A stretch of 49,410 bases of DNA from Acidimicrobiaceae bacterium (GCA_003151955.1 PLZB01000083.1:1-49410), one strand, 5' to 3'; positions 1-10,175 are shown, counted from the stretch's first letter. A program made the numbers and translations. The notes: generated by a model from the letters alone, not told the origin.

Positions 1-174
1 GGGGACGTCGAGGAATGGGACGAGCTCGACGACGACGGGGTCGACGGGGCCGAGACCACGGCCCGGGCGGCCAAGGCCTCCCCGGGCCCGGCCCGTCCCC
101 GGCCGCAGGGCTCGGGCCCCCGCCGGCCCCCGCCCCGCAAGAAGGGCGGGAAGAAGGGCGGACGGCGGCGCTGA
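1..174 (+). CDS. C-terminal tail of a membrane protein, probably SecF (partial)
   Basis: Frame 1 is open from the first base and stops with TGA at 172-174. It encodes 57 residues: an acidic stretch (GDVEEWDELDDDG), then an Ala/Pro-rich linker, then a strongly basic end (KKGGKKGGRRR). A disordered acidic-to-basic tail of this kind is common at the C terminus of actinobacterial SecF, and secD-secF often precede rel in Actinobacteria, so I infer the end of SecF. No membrane segment or SecF motif lies inside the window, so identity rests on position and composition. The overlapping Arg-rich ORF at 15-248 in another frame is a shadow. Confidence 0.45.
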   Translation, partial: GDVEEWDELDDDGVDGAETTARAAKASPGPARPRPQGSGPRRPPPRKKGGKKGGRRR

Positions 175-228
175 CCGCCGTGGCGGCCCCGGCCGCTCCC
201 GGCGGGTCACTCCACCCTCCGCCGGAGG

Positions 229-234
229 TACCCT
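229..234 (+). promoter_or_regulatory. -10 element TACCCT before rel
   Basis: TACCCT lies 7 bases before the ATG at 242, which would place the transcription start at or next to the start codon (leaderless). A GGAGG at 224-228 overlaps the same region, so a leadered transcript from further upstream is also possible. Confidence 0.4.
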
Positions 235-241
235 CAGAGTC

Positions 242-2488
242 ATGGTGACCGTCGAGCGCCTCGCCGCCCCCTTCCGCCGCCCGGCGGTCCTCGACGACCT
301 GCTGTCCCCGGTGCTGGCCGCCTACGACGGCCGCCGGCCCGGTCCTCCCGACGAGGGACGGGACCTCATCGTCCGGGCCGGCCAGGCCGCCGAGGAGGCC
401 CACCGGGGTCAGACCCGCCACAGCGGGGAGCCCTACATCACCCATCCCGTCTCGGTGGCCGTGGCTGTGGCCGAGCTCGGGCTCGACGCCGCCTCGGTGG
501 CGGCCGCCCTCCTCCACGACTCCGTCGAGGACACCGGGCTCACCGTCGAGGACGTGGCCGAGCGGTTCACCCCCGAGGTGGCCACCATCGTCGACGGGGT
601 GACCAAGCTCGACCGGCTCCAGTTCGACTCGAAGGAGGCCCAGCAGGCCGCCACCGTCCGCAAGATGCTGGTGGCGATGGCCAACGACTGGCGGGTCCTC
701 GTCATCAAGCTGGCCGACCGCCTCCACAACATGCGGACCCTGGCCGTGATGCCGGACTGGAAGCAGCGCCGGACGGCCCAGGAGACCCTGGACATCTACG
801 CCCCTCTGGCCCACCGGCTCGGGATCCAGGAGCTCAAGTGGCAGCTCGAGGACCTGGCCTTCGCCACCCTCCACCCCAAGCGCTACGCCGAGATCGAGCA
901 GATGGTGGCCACCCGGGCCCCCGAGCGCGACGACTACCTGGCCCGGGTCCTCGTCGCCGTCCGGGAGCGCCTGGTCGCCTCCGGGGTGGTGGCCGAGATC
1001 ACCGGTCGGCCCAAGCACCTCTGGAGCATCTACGAGAAGATGGTGGTCCGGGGCAAGGAGTTCGCTGAGATCCACGACCTGGTCGGTCTCCGGGTCGTTG
1101 TCGACTCGGAGAAGGACTGCTGGGCCGCCCTCGGCTCCATCCACGCCATCTGGAGCCCGGTCCAGGGCCGGTTCAAGGACTACATCAACAGCCCCAAGTT
1201 CAACCTCTACCAGTCGCTCCACACCACCGTGGTCGGCCTGGAGGGCAAGCCCATCGAGGTTCAGATCCGGACCCAGGAGATGCACCGCCGGGCCGAGTAC
1301 GGCATCGCGGCGCACTGGGGCTACAAGGAGCAGGGGAAGGGGTCGGGGGCGGGCACCACGGCCGAGATGGCCTGGCTCCAACGGATCGTCGACTGGCAGC
1401 AGGACACCATCGACCCCCTGGAGTTCCTCGAGACCCTGAAGCTCGACCTGGAGCAGGACGAGGTCTACGTCTTCACCCCCAAGGGCAAGGTCATCGCCCT
1501 GGCCTCGAACGCCACCCCCATCGACTTCGCCTACGCCATCCACACCGAGGTCGGCCACCGCTGCATCGGAGCCAAGGTCAACGGCCGGCTCGTCCCGCTC
1601 GACACCAAGCTCCAGTCGGCCGACGCCGTCGAGATCATCACCTCCAAGGTCCCCGCCGCCAGCCCGTCGCGGGACTGGCTCCAGATCGTCGCCTCCCCCC
1701 GGGCCCGGAACAAGATCCGGCAGTGGTTCAGCCGGGAGCGTCGGGAGGACGCCATCGACGCCGGCCGGGAGGAGCTGGCCAAGGCCATCCGCCGGGAAGG
1801 GCTCCCCCTCCAGAAGCTGGCCGCCTCGAACGCCCTCGAGCATCTCGCCGGCGAGATGAACTACGCCGACCTCGACGCCCTCCACGCCGCCATCGGCGAC
1901 AGCCACGTCTCGGCCCGGTCGGTGGCCCAGCGCCTGGCCCGGGAGCTCCGGGGCGGGGGTCACGAGGACCAGCTGCCCACCACCGTCAGCCCGGGGCTCC
2001 GGACGGCCCGGACCCGGCGGGGGCCGGTGGGCGGGGTCTACGTCGAGGGTCTCGACGACATGATGGTCAGGCTGTCGCGCTGCTGCACCCCGGTCCCCGG
2101 CGACCAGATCGTCGGCTTCGTGACCCGGGGCCGGGGCGTGAGCGTCCACCGGACCGACTGTGCCAACGCCACCGCCCTGGGGGAGGGGGAGGGGGAGCGG
2201 CTCATCGAGGTGGAGTGGGACCGGGAGGGGACCACCGTCTTCATCGCCTCGGTCGAGGTCCTGGCCTTCGACCGGTCCCGGCTCCTCGCCGACGTCACTC
2301 GGGTGGTCTCCGAGCACCACCTCAACATCGTGGCCTCCTCGAGTGCGACCACCCCCGACCGGGTCAGCCGGATGCGCTTCGACGTCGAGCTGGCCGACCC
2401 CGGCCACCTCGACTCCCTGCTCAGCTCCCTGAAGCACCTCGACGGCGTCTTCGACGCCTACCGGATGCTTCCCGGCCGGAAGAGCTGA
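242..2488 (+). CDS. relA: Bifunctional (p)ppGpp synthetase/hydrolase Rel
   Basis: Makes and degrades (p)ppGpp in the stringent response; cytosolic and ribosome-associated. Domains in order: HD hydrolase with intact HDSVEDT (H92-D93, so hydrolase is probably active); synthetase around residues 250-370 with GRPKHLWSIYEK, RFKD at 310-313 (the RxKD form typical of bifunctional enzymes) and the EVQIRT strand; TGS domain about 405-468; Cys-containing zinc-finger-like region (SRCCTPVPGD ... HRTDC, about 611-639); C-terminal ACT domain about 667-742. The full-length protein of about 748 residues matches the long-form family. Start ATG 242 is supported by the upstream TACCCT and GGAGG. hisS follows after 2 bases, suggesting one transcript linking amino-acid starvation signalling and tRNA charging. 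Confidence 0.97.
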   Translation: MVTVERLAAPFRRPAVLDDLLSPVLAAYDGRRPGPPDEGRDLIVRAGQAAEEAHRGQTRHSGEPYITHPVSVAVAVAELGLDAASVAAALLHDSVEDTGLTVEDVAERFTPEVATIVDGVTKLDRLQFDSKEAQQAATVRKMLVAMANDWRVLVIKLADRLHNMRTLAVMPDWKQRRTAQETLDIYAPLAHRLGIQELKWQLEDLAFATLHPKRYAEIEQMVATRAPERDDYLARVLVAVRERLVASGVVAEITGRPKHLWSIYEKMVVRGKEFAEIHDLVGLRVVVDSEKDCWAALGSIHAIWSPVQGRFKDYINSPKFNLYQSLHTTVVGLEGKPIEVQIRTQEMHRRAEYGIAAHWGYKEQGKGSGAGTTAEMAWLQRIVDWQQDTIDPLEFLETLKLDLEQDEVYVFTPKGKVIALASNATPIDFAYAIHTEVGHRCIGAKVNGRLVPLDTKLQSADAVEIITSKVPAASPSRDWLQIVASPRARNKIRQWFSRERREDAIDAGREELAKAIRREGLPLQKLAASNALEHLAGEMNYADLDALHAAIGDSHVSARSVAQRLARELRGGGHEDQLPTTVSPGLRTARTRRGPVGGVYVEGLDDMMVRLSRCCTPVPGDQIVGFVTRGRGVSVHRTDCANATALGEGEGERLIEVEWDREGTTVFIASVEVLAFDRSRLLADVTRVVSEHHLNIVASSSATTPDRVSRMRFDVELADPGHLDSLLSSLKHLDGVFDAYRMLPGRKS

Positions 2489-2490
2489 CC

Positions 2491-3789
2491 GTGGCCGAGG
2501 GAAGCGACCGGGGGCCGCTGCGGGCCCCCCGGGGAACCCACGACGTCCTGTGGCCCCAGTCGTCGCGGTGGGAGGCCGTCGTAGCCGGCTTCGCCGAGCT
2601 GGCCCGGCGGTGGGACTTCGGGCTCGTTCTCAACCCCATGTTCGAGGAGTCCCGGCTCTTCCGGCGGGGGATCGGCGACGAGAGCGAGGTGGTGGGCAAG
2701 GAGATGTACGAGTTCGAGGACCGGGGCGGCCGGATGCTGGCCCTGCGGCCCGAGGGGACGGCCTCGGTGGTCCGGTCCTTCGTCGAGCACCGCCCCCCCG
2801 TCCCCTGGAAGGCCTGGTACGTCACCCCGGCCTTCCGCTACGAGCGGGCCGCGGCGGGTCGCTACCGCCAGCACCACCAGCTCGGGGTGGAGGCCCTCGG
2901 CACCGACGACCCCGATCTCGACGTCGAGGTCATCGCCCTGGCCGCCGCCTTCTACGCCTGGCTGGGGCTGACCCGGGTGGAGCTCATCGTGAACTCGATG
3001 GGCTGCCCCGACTGCCGGCCCGCCTACGTCGAGGCCCTCCGGGCCCACCTCGACGCCCACGCCGGGGAGCTCTGCGACGAGCACCGGGACCGCTACGTCC
3101 AGAATCCCCTCCGGGTCCTCGACTGCAAGAAGCCGGAGTGTCGGGCCGCCACGGCCGAAGCCCCCCGGCTCCTCGACTCCCTCGACGAGGCCTGTGCCGC
3201 CCACTTGGCCCGGGTCCGGGCCGGCCTCGACGCCGTCGGAGTGGCCCATCGGATCGAGACCCGGCTGGTCCGGGGCTTCGACTACTACAGCCGGACCACC
3301 TTCGAGTTCACCGGCCTGGCCCTGGAGGGGGCCCAGAACGCCGTGGGCGGCGGAGGCCGCTACAACGGCCTGGTCGAGCAGATCGGCGGTCCTCCCACCC
3401 CTGGGATCGGCTTCGGCATCGGCATCGAGCGGGTGCTGCTGGCCTGCGACGCCGAGGGGGTCTTCCCGGCCGCCCCCCGGCCGCCCGACGCCTTCGTCGT
3501 CGACCTGACCGGGGGGGAGGCGGCCCGGGACCTGGTGGCCGAGCTCCGCCGGGCCGGCCTGGGGGCGGCACGCGCCTACGATGGCCGTTCCCTCAAGAGC
3601 CAGATGAAGCAGGCCGGCCGGTCGGGAGCGGCGGTGGCCCTGATCGTCGGAGCCGACGAGCTGGCGGCCGGAACGGTCACCCTCCGGGACCTCCGCCACG
3701 GCACCGACCAGGAGACGGTCCCCCGGGCCGCCGTCCTCGACCGCCTCCGACCGCAGACCGAGCCCCCCGAGAAGGACCCGACCCCGTGA
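2491..3789 (+). CDS. hisS: Histidyl-tRNA synthetase
   Basis: Class II synthetase charging tRNA-His. The GTG at 2491, 2 bases after the rel stop, gives 432 residues, the usual length; the frame is open upstream to 1723 only because it shadows rel. Family motifs: RGTHDVLWP near the N terminus, LRPEGTASVVR, motif 2 (FRYERAAAGRYRQHHQ), the histidine-specific region LVRGFDYYSRTTFEF, motif 3 (GIGFGIGIERVLL) and a C-terminal anticodon-binding domain. The insertion contains two Cys pairs (CPDC, CKKPEC), a feature of some bacterial HisRS. The stop overlaps the GTG of aspS by 4 bases, the common hisS-aspS pairing. Confidence 0.96.
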   Translation: MAEGSDRGPLRAPRGTHDVLWPQSSRWEAVVAGFAELARRWDFGLVLNPMFEESRLFRRGIGDESEVVGKEMYEFEDRGGRMLALRPEGTASVVRSFVEHRPPVPWKAWYVTPAFRYERAAAGRYRQHHQLGVEALGTDDPDLDVEVIALAAAFYAWLGLTRVELIVNSMGCPDCRPAYVEALRAHLDAHAGELCDEHRDRYVQNPLRVLDCKKPECRAATAEAPRLLDSLDEACAAHLARVRAGLDAVGVAHRIETRLVRGFDYYSRTTFEFTGLALEGAQNAVGGGGRYNGLVEQIGGPPTPGIGFGIGIERVLLACDAEGVFPAAPRPPDAFVVDLTGGEAARDLVAELRRAGLGAARAYDGRSLKSQMKQAGRSGAAVALIVGADELAAGTVTLRDLRHGTDQETVPRAAVLDRLRPQTEPPEKDPTP

Positions 3790-5528
3790 CCTCCACCGCC
3801 ATGCGCACCCACCTCTGCGGCCAGCTCCGCCCCACCGACGTCGGGGAGCGGGTCCGGCTGTGCGGCTGGGTGGCGTCGAGGCGGGAGCACGGCGAGCACC
3901 TGGCCTTCGTCGACCTCCGGGACCACTCCGGGGTGACCCAGTGCGTCGTCGACGGATCGGTCGACGTCCGCAACGAGTGGGTCCTGCGCATCGAGGGGAC
4001 CGTCCGGACCCGGCCCGCCGACAAGGAGAACGCCGAGATCCCCACCGGCGCCGTCGAGCTGGCCGACTGCACCGTCGAGGTCCTCAACCGGGCCGACCCC
4101 CCGCCCTTCGCCGTCGACGACCGGACCGACAGCGACGAGGCCGTCCGTCTGAAGTACCGCTACGTCGACATGCGCCGCCCCCGGATGCAGGCCAACCTCC
4201 GCCTCCGGGCCCGGGTCCTCGGGGCCATGCGACGGGCCATGGACCGCCAGGGCTTCGCCGAGATCGAGACCCCCCTGCTGTGGACCCCCACCCCGGAGGG
4301 GGCCCGGGAGTTCGTGGTGCCCTCCCGGCTCCACCGGGGCGAGTGCTACGTCCTGCCCCAGAGCCCCCAGATCGCCAAGCAGCTCCTCATGGTCTCCGGG
4401 TTCGACCGGTACTTCCAGATCGCCCGGTGCCTCCGCGACGAGGACCTCCGGGCCGACCGCCAGTTCGAGTTCACCCAGCTCGACGTGGAGATGTCCTTCG
4501 CCTCCGACGTCGACGTCCAGGCCGCCGTCACCGAGGCCGTCGTCGACGCCACCGAGGCCGCCGTGGGCGACCGGCCCGGTACCGTCGGGCGGATCACCTG
4601 GCACGAGGCCATGGACCGCTACGGGACCGACAAGCCCGACCTCCGCTTCGGCCTCGACCTCGTCGATCTCGGACCCGTCTTCGCCGGGACCGAGGTGAAG
4701 GCCTTCCAGGCCGGCTGCGTCAAGGGCTTCGGCGTGCCCGGGGGGGCCGCCCTGGGGAGGAACCGGCTCGACGCCCTCGTCGACCGGGCCAAGGCCCTCG
4801 GGGCCAAGGGACTGGCCTGGTTCAAGGTGGCCGGAGCCGACGGGGCCGTCGTCCTCGAGTCCCCCCTCGACAAGTTCCTGAGCGACGACGAGCGGGCCGG
4901 CCTGGTGGCCGGGACCGGCACCGGACCGGGGGACCTGATCCTGGTCGTGGCCGACGAGTGGCGGACGGTCTGTACCGTCCTCGGGGCCGTCCGCCTCGAG
5001 CTGGGACGGATCCCGGTGGGGGAGGGGGAGCGCCGGTTCTGCTGGGTCACCGAATTCCCCATGTTCGACGGGCTGGACGAGGCCGGGAACCCCGTCGCCG
5101 CCCACCATCCGTTCACCATGCCCCACCCCGACGACCTGGCCCTCATGGCCTCGGACCCCCTCCAGGTCCGTTCCCAGGCCTACGACCTGGTCCTCAACGG
5201 CTGGGAGCTCGGCTCGGGATCGGTCCGGATCCACCGGGAGGACATCCAGCGCCAGGTCTTCGACGCCCTCGGGATCACCCCCGAGGAGGCCGAGCTCCGG
5301 TTCGGCTTCCTCCTCGGGGCCTTCCGCTACGGGGCGCCCCCCCATGCCGGCTTCGCCGTCGGGGTCGACCGGCTGGTGGCCATCCTGTGCGGCGAGGAGA
5401 ACATCCGGGAGGTCATCGCCTTCCCGAAGACCCAGTCCGGCACCGACCCCATGACGGGCGCTCCCAAGGCCGTCGCCCCCCACGCTCTGCGGGACCTCGG
5501 CCTCCAGCTGATCCCCCGGACCGACTGA
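3786..5528 (+). CDS. aspS: Aspartyl-tRNA synthetase, probably non-discriminating
   Basis: Class II synthetase of bacterial type: N-terminal OB-fold anticodon-binding domain, motif 1 (KYRYVDMRRP), motif 2 loop region (FVVPSRLHRGECYVLPQSPQ, FQIARCLRDEDLRADRQFEF), GAD insertion, and motif 3 (GFAVGVDRLVAI). The GTG at 3786 overlaps the hisS stop by 4 bases and gives 580 residues; ATG 3801 (MRTHLCGQL) is an equally plausible start. In the OB fold the sequence reads SRREHG and EIPTG: a His and a Gly at the positions that, in the studied Pseudomonas-type enzymes, go with charging both tRNA-Asp and tRNA-Asn. I infer a non-discriminating enzyme working with GatCAB amidotransferase; that is an inference from two residues. 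Confidence 0.96.
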   Translation: MTSTAMRTHLCGQLRPTDVGERVRLCGWVASRREHGEHLAFVDLRDHSGVTQCVVDGSVDVRNEWVLRIEGTVRTRPADKENAEIPTGAVELADCTVEVLNRADPPPFAVDDRTDSDEAVRLKYRYVDMRRPRMQANLRLRARVLGAMRRAMDRQGFAEIETPLLWTPTPEGAREFVVPSRLHRGECYVLPQSPQIAKQLLMVSGFDRYFQIARCLRDEDLRADRQFEFTQLDVEMSFASDVDVQAAVTEAVVDATEAAVGDRPGTVGRITWHEAMDRYGTDKPDLRFGLDLVDLGPVFAGTEVKAFQAGCVKGFGVPGGAALGRNRLDALVDRAKALGAKGLAWFKVAGADGAVVLESPLDKFLSDDERAGLVAGTGTGPGDLILVVADEWRTVCTVLGAVRLELGRIPVGEGERRFCWVTEFPMFDGLDEAGNPVAAHHPFTMPHPDDLALMASDPLQVRSQAYDLVLNGWELGSGSVRIHREDIQRQVFDALGITPEEAELRFGFLLGAFRYGAPPHAGFAVGVDRLVAILCGEENIREVIAFPKTQSGTDPMTGAPKAVAPHALRDLGLQLIPRTD

Positions 5529-5544
5529 GCGGCGGCCCGCGGCC

Positions 5545-6879
5545 ATGGCCGGACGGGGACCCCGGACAGGCCCGGACCTCTTCGCGGCCTCGGCCCAGGC
5601 CAGGCTGGCCCAGCGGGGACCCCTGGCCGCCCGGCTCCGGCCCCGGAGCCTGGACGAGATCGCCGGCCAGCAGCACCTGGTGGCCCCCGGCGCCCCCCTC
5701 CGGGTCCTGATCGAGCGGGACCGGCTGACCTCGGCCATCCTCTGGGGCCCGCCGGGCACCGGGAAGACAACCCTGGCCCTGGTGGTGGCGGCCACCACGG
5801 CCAAGGCCTTCGTCCCTCTCTCCGCCGTGACGGCCGGCGTGGCCGACGTCCGCCGGGCCATCGAGGAGGCCCGCCAGCGCCTGGGGGAGCAGGGCCAGGG
5901 CACCATCCTCTTCGTCGACGAGGTCCACCGGTTCAACCGCTCCCAGCAGGACGCCCTCCTCCCCGCCGTGGAGGACGGCCTGGTCGTCCTGGTCGGGGCC
6001 ACCACCGAGAACCCCTACTTCTCGGTCAACTCCCCCCTCCTCAGCCGGTCCACCCTCTGGCGTCTCGAGCCCCTGGCCGACGACGACATCCGCCGGGTTC
6101 TCCACCACGGCCTGCAGGTGGAGGGGGCGCGTGCCGATGAGGATGCCGTGGAGGCTCTCCTCCTGGTGGCCGACGGTGACGCCCGGGCCGCCCTCGGAAC
6201 CCTCGAGGTGGCCCTGGCCCTGGCCGCCGATGACCACGTCACCGTGGCCGACGTGGAGCGGGCCCGGGCCGGCCGGCTCCTCCATCAGGGCCCCGACGCC
6301 CACTACGACCAGGTGAGCGCCCTGATCAAGTCCATCCGGGGATCGGACCCCGACGCCGGCCTCTACTGGCTGGCCCGTATGCTCGACGGCGGTGAGGACG
6401 CCCGCTTCATTGCCCGACGGCTCGTGATCCTGGCCAGCGAGGACGTCGGCCTGGCCGACCCGCTAGCCCTGGTGGTGGCCGACGCCGCGGCCCGAGCCGT
6501 CGAATTCGTCGGACTCCCCGAGGCCCAGCTCAACCTGGCCCAGGCCGTGATCCACCTGGCCTGCGCCCCCAAGTCGAACCGGGTCACCCTGGCCCTCCAG
6601 CGGGCCCAGGACGACGTCCGGACCGGACCCAGAGGCGAGGTCCCCCTCCACCTCCGCGACGGCCACTACCCGGGGGCCGGCCTCCTCGGCCACGGCCAGG
6701 GCTACCAGTACCCCCACGACGACCCCCGGGGCCATGTCGAGCAGGCCTACCGGCCCGCCGAGGTCGTCCGCCGTTACTACGAGCCCACCACCCACGGGGC
6801 CGAGGCCAGGCTGGCCGAGAGGCTGGCCGCCCTCCGGGCCCCCAACCCCGGTTCCGACCCCGATCGGGGCCCGTCGTGA
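5545..6879 (+). CDS. rarA: Replication-associated recombination ATPase RarA (MgsA)
   Basis: AAA+ ATPase of the clamp-loader/RuvB-like superfamily that acts at stalled replication forks. Walker [10 protein letters not shown] (about 68-76), Walker [11 protein letters not shown] (121-130), sensor 1 GATTENP (151-157) with the SRS arginine region just after, then the MgsA C-terminal tetramerisation region ending in the family's [19 protein letters not shown]-type segment. Length of 444 residues is normal. It sits 16 bases after aspS and its stop overlaps by 4 bases the GTG of the secreted protease downstream, so the two may be translationally coupled despite having no obvious shared function. Confidence 0.95.
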   Translation: MAGRGPRTGPDLFAASAQARLAQRGPLAARLRPRSLDEIAGQQHLVAPGAPLRVLIERDRLTSAILWGPPGTGKTTLALVVAATTAKAFVPLSAVTAGVADVRRAIEEARQRLGEQGQGTILFVDEVHRFNRSQQDALLPAVEDGLVVLVGATTENPYFSVNSPLLSRSTLWRLEPLADDDIRRVLHHGLQVEGARADEDAVEALLLVADGDARAALGTLEVALALAADDHVTVADVERARAGRLLHQGPDAHYDQVSALIKSIRGSDPDAGLYWLARMLDGGEDARFIARRLVILASEDVGLADPLALVVADAAARAVEFVGLPEAQLNLAQAVIHLACAPKSNRVTLALQRAQDDVRTGPRGEVPLHLRDGHYPGAGLLGHGQGYQYPHDDPRGHVEQAYRPAEVVRRYYEPTTHGAEARLAERLAALRAPNPGSDPDRGPS

Positions 6880-9800
6880 CCCGGCCCTCCCTCCGGCGGA
6901 CCCTTCCCCTCACCGCGCTGGCCGTCTGCCTGGTCGGTGGCGTCCTGGCCACCCCGGCCCGGGCCGCCGGGCCCCCCCCCACCTCGCCGGCCGACAGTCC
7001 GCTGGTGCGGTCGGCCGGGGCCATCCCCATCCCCTCCGGATCCCGCGTCGTCGGTACCGTCCCCGCCGACAGCACCGTCACCGTGTCGGTCACCCTGGCC
7101 CCGCGGGATCCGGCCCAGCTCCAGGCCGACGCCACCGCCGTCTCCACCCCCGGGTCGCCCCGCTACCGGCAGTTCCTGGCCCCGGGCCGGTTCGGGGCCC
7201 GCTACGGGGCCACCCCGGCCACCATCGCCGCCGTCGGGTCCTGGCTGAAGAAGCGGGGCCTCAGCCCCGGCCCGGTCGCCCCCGACGGGCTCTCCATCGC
7301 GGTCCGGGCCTCGGCCGCCGCCCTCTCGGCCGCCTTCGGGGTGAGCCTCGAACGGGTCCGGCTCCCCTCCGGACGGCTGGTCACGGCCCCCTCGGCCGAC
7401 CCCCTCGTCCCGAAGAGCCTCCTCCCCGAGGTGGTCGGCGTGTCCGGGCTCGACACGGTGGCCACTCCCGTCGGCCACGCCCGAACCGCCGCCTCGTCAT
7501 CGGCCGCCCCCTCGCCGGCCGCCCTCCAGCCTCACGGCGCCCCCGGCACCTGCCCCAACGCGGTGGCCCAGTCCAGCTCCAACGGCCCCTACACGGTCCA
7601 GCAGCTCGCCACCGCCTACTCGGTGGGGCCGTTCTGGGCCGAGGGCCGGTTCGGTCAGGGCACCTCGGTCGGGATCTACGAGCTCGAGCCCTTCGCCGCT
7701 TCCGACATCAACGCCTTCGAGTCCTGCTACGGCATCGGGGCGGCCGTCAGCAACGTGAACGTGGACGGGGGGGCCGGCGCCGGATCGGGCTCGGGGGAGT
7801 CCGCCCTCGACATCGAGGCCGTCGTCGGCTTCGCCCCGTCCACCTCCGTCATCGTCTACACGGGGCCCAACGGCGGCTCCGGCCCCAACGACACCTACGC
7901 GGCCGCCATCAACGCCGACGCGGTCCAGGTCATCTCGACCAGCTGGGGCGAATGCGAAGCCCTGATGCTGGCCTCCGACGTGAGCGCCGAGACCAACCTC
8001 TTCATGCAGGCCGCCCTCCAAGGCCAGAGCATCTTCGCCGCCGCCGGCGACAACGGCTCCAAGGATTGCGCCGACTTCAACGGGAACGGTAACCAGAGCC
8101 TGGCCGTCGACGACCCTGCCGACAACCCCTGGGTCACCGGGGTGGGCGGCACCCACCTGATCGCCCCCGGGCCGGCCCCCACCGAGGCCGTCTGGAACAA
8201 CAGCCAGGGTGCCGGCGGGGGCGGGGTCTCCTCGGTCTGGACCATGCCGGCCTGGCAGACCGGCTCCGGTGTCCAGAACCACTTCACGTCGGCCACGGCC
8301 TGCGGTCGTAGTGCCGGGGTGGGGACGACCTCGTGCCGGGAGGTTCCCGACGTCTCCATCGACGCCCAACCCTCCACCGGCTACATCATCTACATCCAGG
8401 GCTGGACCGTCGAAGGCGGCACCAGCGACGGGTCTCCCATGTGGGCCGGGATCACCGCCCTCATCGACGGGGCTTCGGGCACCCTGGCCGCTCACGGCGG
8501 TTTCGGGCTCCTGAACCCCACCCTCTACCAGCTGGGTGCCACCACCACCCACAGCGCCTACTTCAACGACGTCACCTTCGGGAACAACGACTGGCAGGCC
8601 TCGAACGGCGGCAAGTACCCGGCCACCACCTACGGCCTCCTCGACAGCTTCAGCTTCCCCGGCGGCTACGACATGGCCAGCGGACTCGGCTCCCCGGTGG
8701 CGGCCAACATCGTCTGCGGCTTCGAGGTCGACACCGGCTGTCCCTCGGTCACGAACGTGTCCCCGCCGGTGGGGACCCGGTTCGGGGGCACGGTCGTCAC
8801 CATCTCCGGCACCTCCCTCTCCACCGTCACCGGCGTCGAGTTCGGGACTACCGCCGCCACCGGGGTCAGCTACAACGCCGGTCCCGGGACGGTCACGGCC
8901 ACTGCTCCGGCCGGGGTTCCGGGCGCCGTCGTGGACGTGACCGTGGTCACCGGCCGGGGGACGACATCCACGGTGACGGCCGACCACTTCACCTACCAGG
9001 GTCCCGCCGTGACCGGCCTGTCCGTGTCGGCCGGTCCGCTGTCCGGGGGGACGGCGGTGACCGTCACCGGCTCAGGCTTCACCGGCGCCACCGTCGTCAG
9101 CTTCGGGGCTACCCCGGCCGCCTTCACCGTCGACTCGGACACCTCCATCTCGGCCACCTCCCCGGCCCAGGGGGCCGGGACCGTCCACGTCACCGTGACC
9201 GCCCCCCCCAACGGGACGAGCCCCGCCGGTCCGGCCGACCAGTTCGGCTACGACCCCCGGCCGGTCGTCACCGGGCTCAGCGTCGCCTCCGGGACCGTCC
9301 GGGGCGGGACGCCGGTGACCGTCACCGGCTCGGGCCTCACCGCCACCACCACGGTTCGGTTCGGGACGACCCCGGTCGCCTTCGTGGTCGTGTCGGACTC
9401 CCAGATGCGGGTCACCGCCCCGGCCCACCCGGCCGGGCCGGCCACCGTCGACGTGGTGGTGACCTCTCCAGGGGGGTCCTCGCCGACCGGGGTCGCCGAC
9501 CACTGGACCTGGACCCTGCCGCCACCCGGCTACTGGATGGTGGCCTCCGACGGCGGGATCTTCGCCTTCGCCGGGGCCGGCTTCCACGGCTCGATGGGGG
9601 GCCAGCCCCTCAACCAGCCCATCGCCGGGATGGCGGCCACCGCCGATGACGCTGGCTACTGGCTGGTGGCCTCCGACGGGGGGATCTTCGCCTTCGGTGA
9701 CGCCGGCTTCCACGGCTCGATGGGGGGCCACCCCCTGTCGAAGCCGATCGTGGGGATGGCGGCCACCGCCGACGGGGCCGGCTACTGGCTGGTGGCCTCG

Positions 9801-10145
9801 GACGGCGGGATGTTCGCCTTCGGTGACGCCGGCTTCCACGGCTCGATGGGGGGCCAGCCCCTGTCGAAGCCGATCGTGGCCATGGCGGCCACGGCCAGCG
9901 GGGCGGGCTACTGGCTGGTGGCATCGGACGGGGGGATCTTCGCCTTCGGTGACGCCGGCTTCCACGGCTCGATGGGCGGCCAGCCCCTGTCCAAGCCGAT
10001 CGTGGCCATGGCGGCCACCGCCCTCGGGACGGGCTACTGGCTGGTGGCCTCCGACGGCGGGATCTTCGCGTTCAACGCCCCGTTCGAAGGGTCCATGGGG
10101 GGACAGCCCCTGAACCGGCCCATCGAGGCCATGGCCCCCACCTGA
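6876..10145 (+). CDS. Secreted S53 peptidase (kumamolisin/sedolisin type) with three TIG domains and C-terminal GYW repeats
   Basis: 1089 residues from GTG 6876. A Sec signal peptide (hydrophobic core about 9-29, ending TPARA) is followed by a pro-kumamolisin activation domain (about 60-200) and an S53 catalytic domain (about 235-615). The serine-carboxyl triad is present: E308 and D312 in GESALDIE, S517 in [10 protein letters not shown]392 in AAAGDNG fits the oxyanion Asp. Three IPT/TIG Ig-like domains follow (about 620-880), then five 42-residue repeats (from about 885). Known members cleave proteins at acid pH after removing their own propeptide, suggesting an acid-tolerant organism feeding on external protein. 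The catalytic residues look intact, so I expect an active enzyme; the repeat tail is probably a binding or surface module, function unknown. Confidence 0.93.
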   Translation: MTRPSLRRTLPLTALAVCLVGGVLATPARAAGPPPTSPADSPLVRSAGAIPIPSGSRVVGTVPADSTVTVSVTLAPRDPAQLQADATAVSTPGSPRYRQFLAPGRFGARYGATPATIAAVGSWLKKRGLSPGPVAPDGLSIAVRASAAALSAAFGVSLERVRLPSGRLVTAPSADPLVPKSLLPEVVGVSGLDTVATPVGHARTAASSSAAPSPAALQPHGAPGTCPNAVAQSSSNGPYTVQQLATAYSVGPFWAEGRFGQGTSVGIYELEPFAASDINAFESCYGIGAAVSNVNVDGGAGAGSGSGESALDIEAVVGFAPSTSVIVYTGPNGGSGPNDTYAAAINADAVQVISTSWGECEALMLASDVSAETNLFMQAALQGQSIFAAAGDNGSKDCADFNGNGNQSLAVDDPADNPWVTGVGGTHLIAPGPAPTEAVWNNSQGAGGGGVSSVWTMPAWQTGSGVQNHFTSATACGRSAGVGTTSCREVPDVSIDAQPSTGYIIYIQGWTVEGGTSDGSPMWAGITALIDGASGTLAAHGGFGLLNPTLYQLGATTTHSAYFNDVTFGNNDWQASNGGKYPATTYGLLDSFSFPGGYDMASGLGSPVAANIVCGFEVDTGCPSVTNVSPPVGTRFGGTVVTISGTSLSTVTGVEFGTTAATGVSYNAGPGTVTATAPAGVPGAVVDVTVVTGRGTTSTVTADHFTYQGPAVTGLSVSAGPLSGGTAVTVTGSGFTGATVVSFGATPAAFTVDSDTSISATSPAQGAGTVHVTVTAPPNGTSPAGPADQFGYDPRPVVTGLSVASGTVRGGTPVTVTGSGLTATTTVRFGTTPVAFVVVSDSQMRVTAPAHPAGPATVDVVVTSPGGSSPTGVADHWTWTLPPPGYWMVASDGGIFAFAGAGFHGSMGGQPLNQPIAGMAATADDAGYWLVASDGGIFAFGDAGFHGSMGGHPLSKPIVGMAATADGAGYWLVASDGGMFAFGDAGFHGSMGGQPLSKPIVAMAATASGAGYWLVASDGGIFAFGDAGFHGSMGGQPLSKPIVAMAATALGTGYWLVASDGGIFAFNAPFEGSMGGQPLNRPIEAMAPT
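9528..10142 (+). repeat. Five tandem 126-bp (42-residue) GYW[LM]VASDGG repeats
   Basis: Units start at 9528, 9654, 9780, 9906 and 10032; the last is cut to 37 residues by the stop. Each encodes GYW[LM]VASDGG[IM]FAF followed by a GFHGSMGG block and PI[AV][GA]MAATA. Units 2 to 4 are nearly identical in bases as well as residues, which points to recent expansion or gene conversion. The regular Trp/Asp/Gly spacing suggests a beta-rich propeller or solenoid (inference). Confidence 0.95.
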
Positions 10146-10175
10146 GCCGGCTCGGAGGCGGCTGTGGCCCCCGGG

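Noticed and set aside
15-248. 77-residue Arg/Gly/Pro ORF at the left edge
   Set aside because: Shadow of the frame-1 tail that ends at 174; it would also overlap the rel start.
3576-6005. 809-residue minus-strand ORF opposite aspS/rarA
   Set aside because: Same GC-driven shadow; no domain, and both plus-strand genes are complete.
9528-10142. CRISPR-like array
   Set aside because: Repeats are 126 bp, contiguous, in frame inside a protein and lack spacers.
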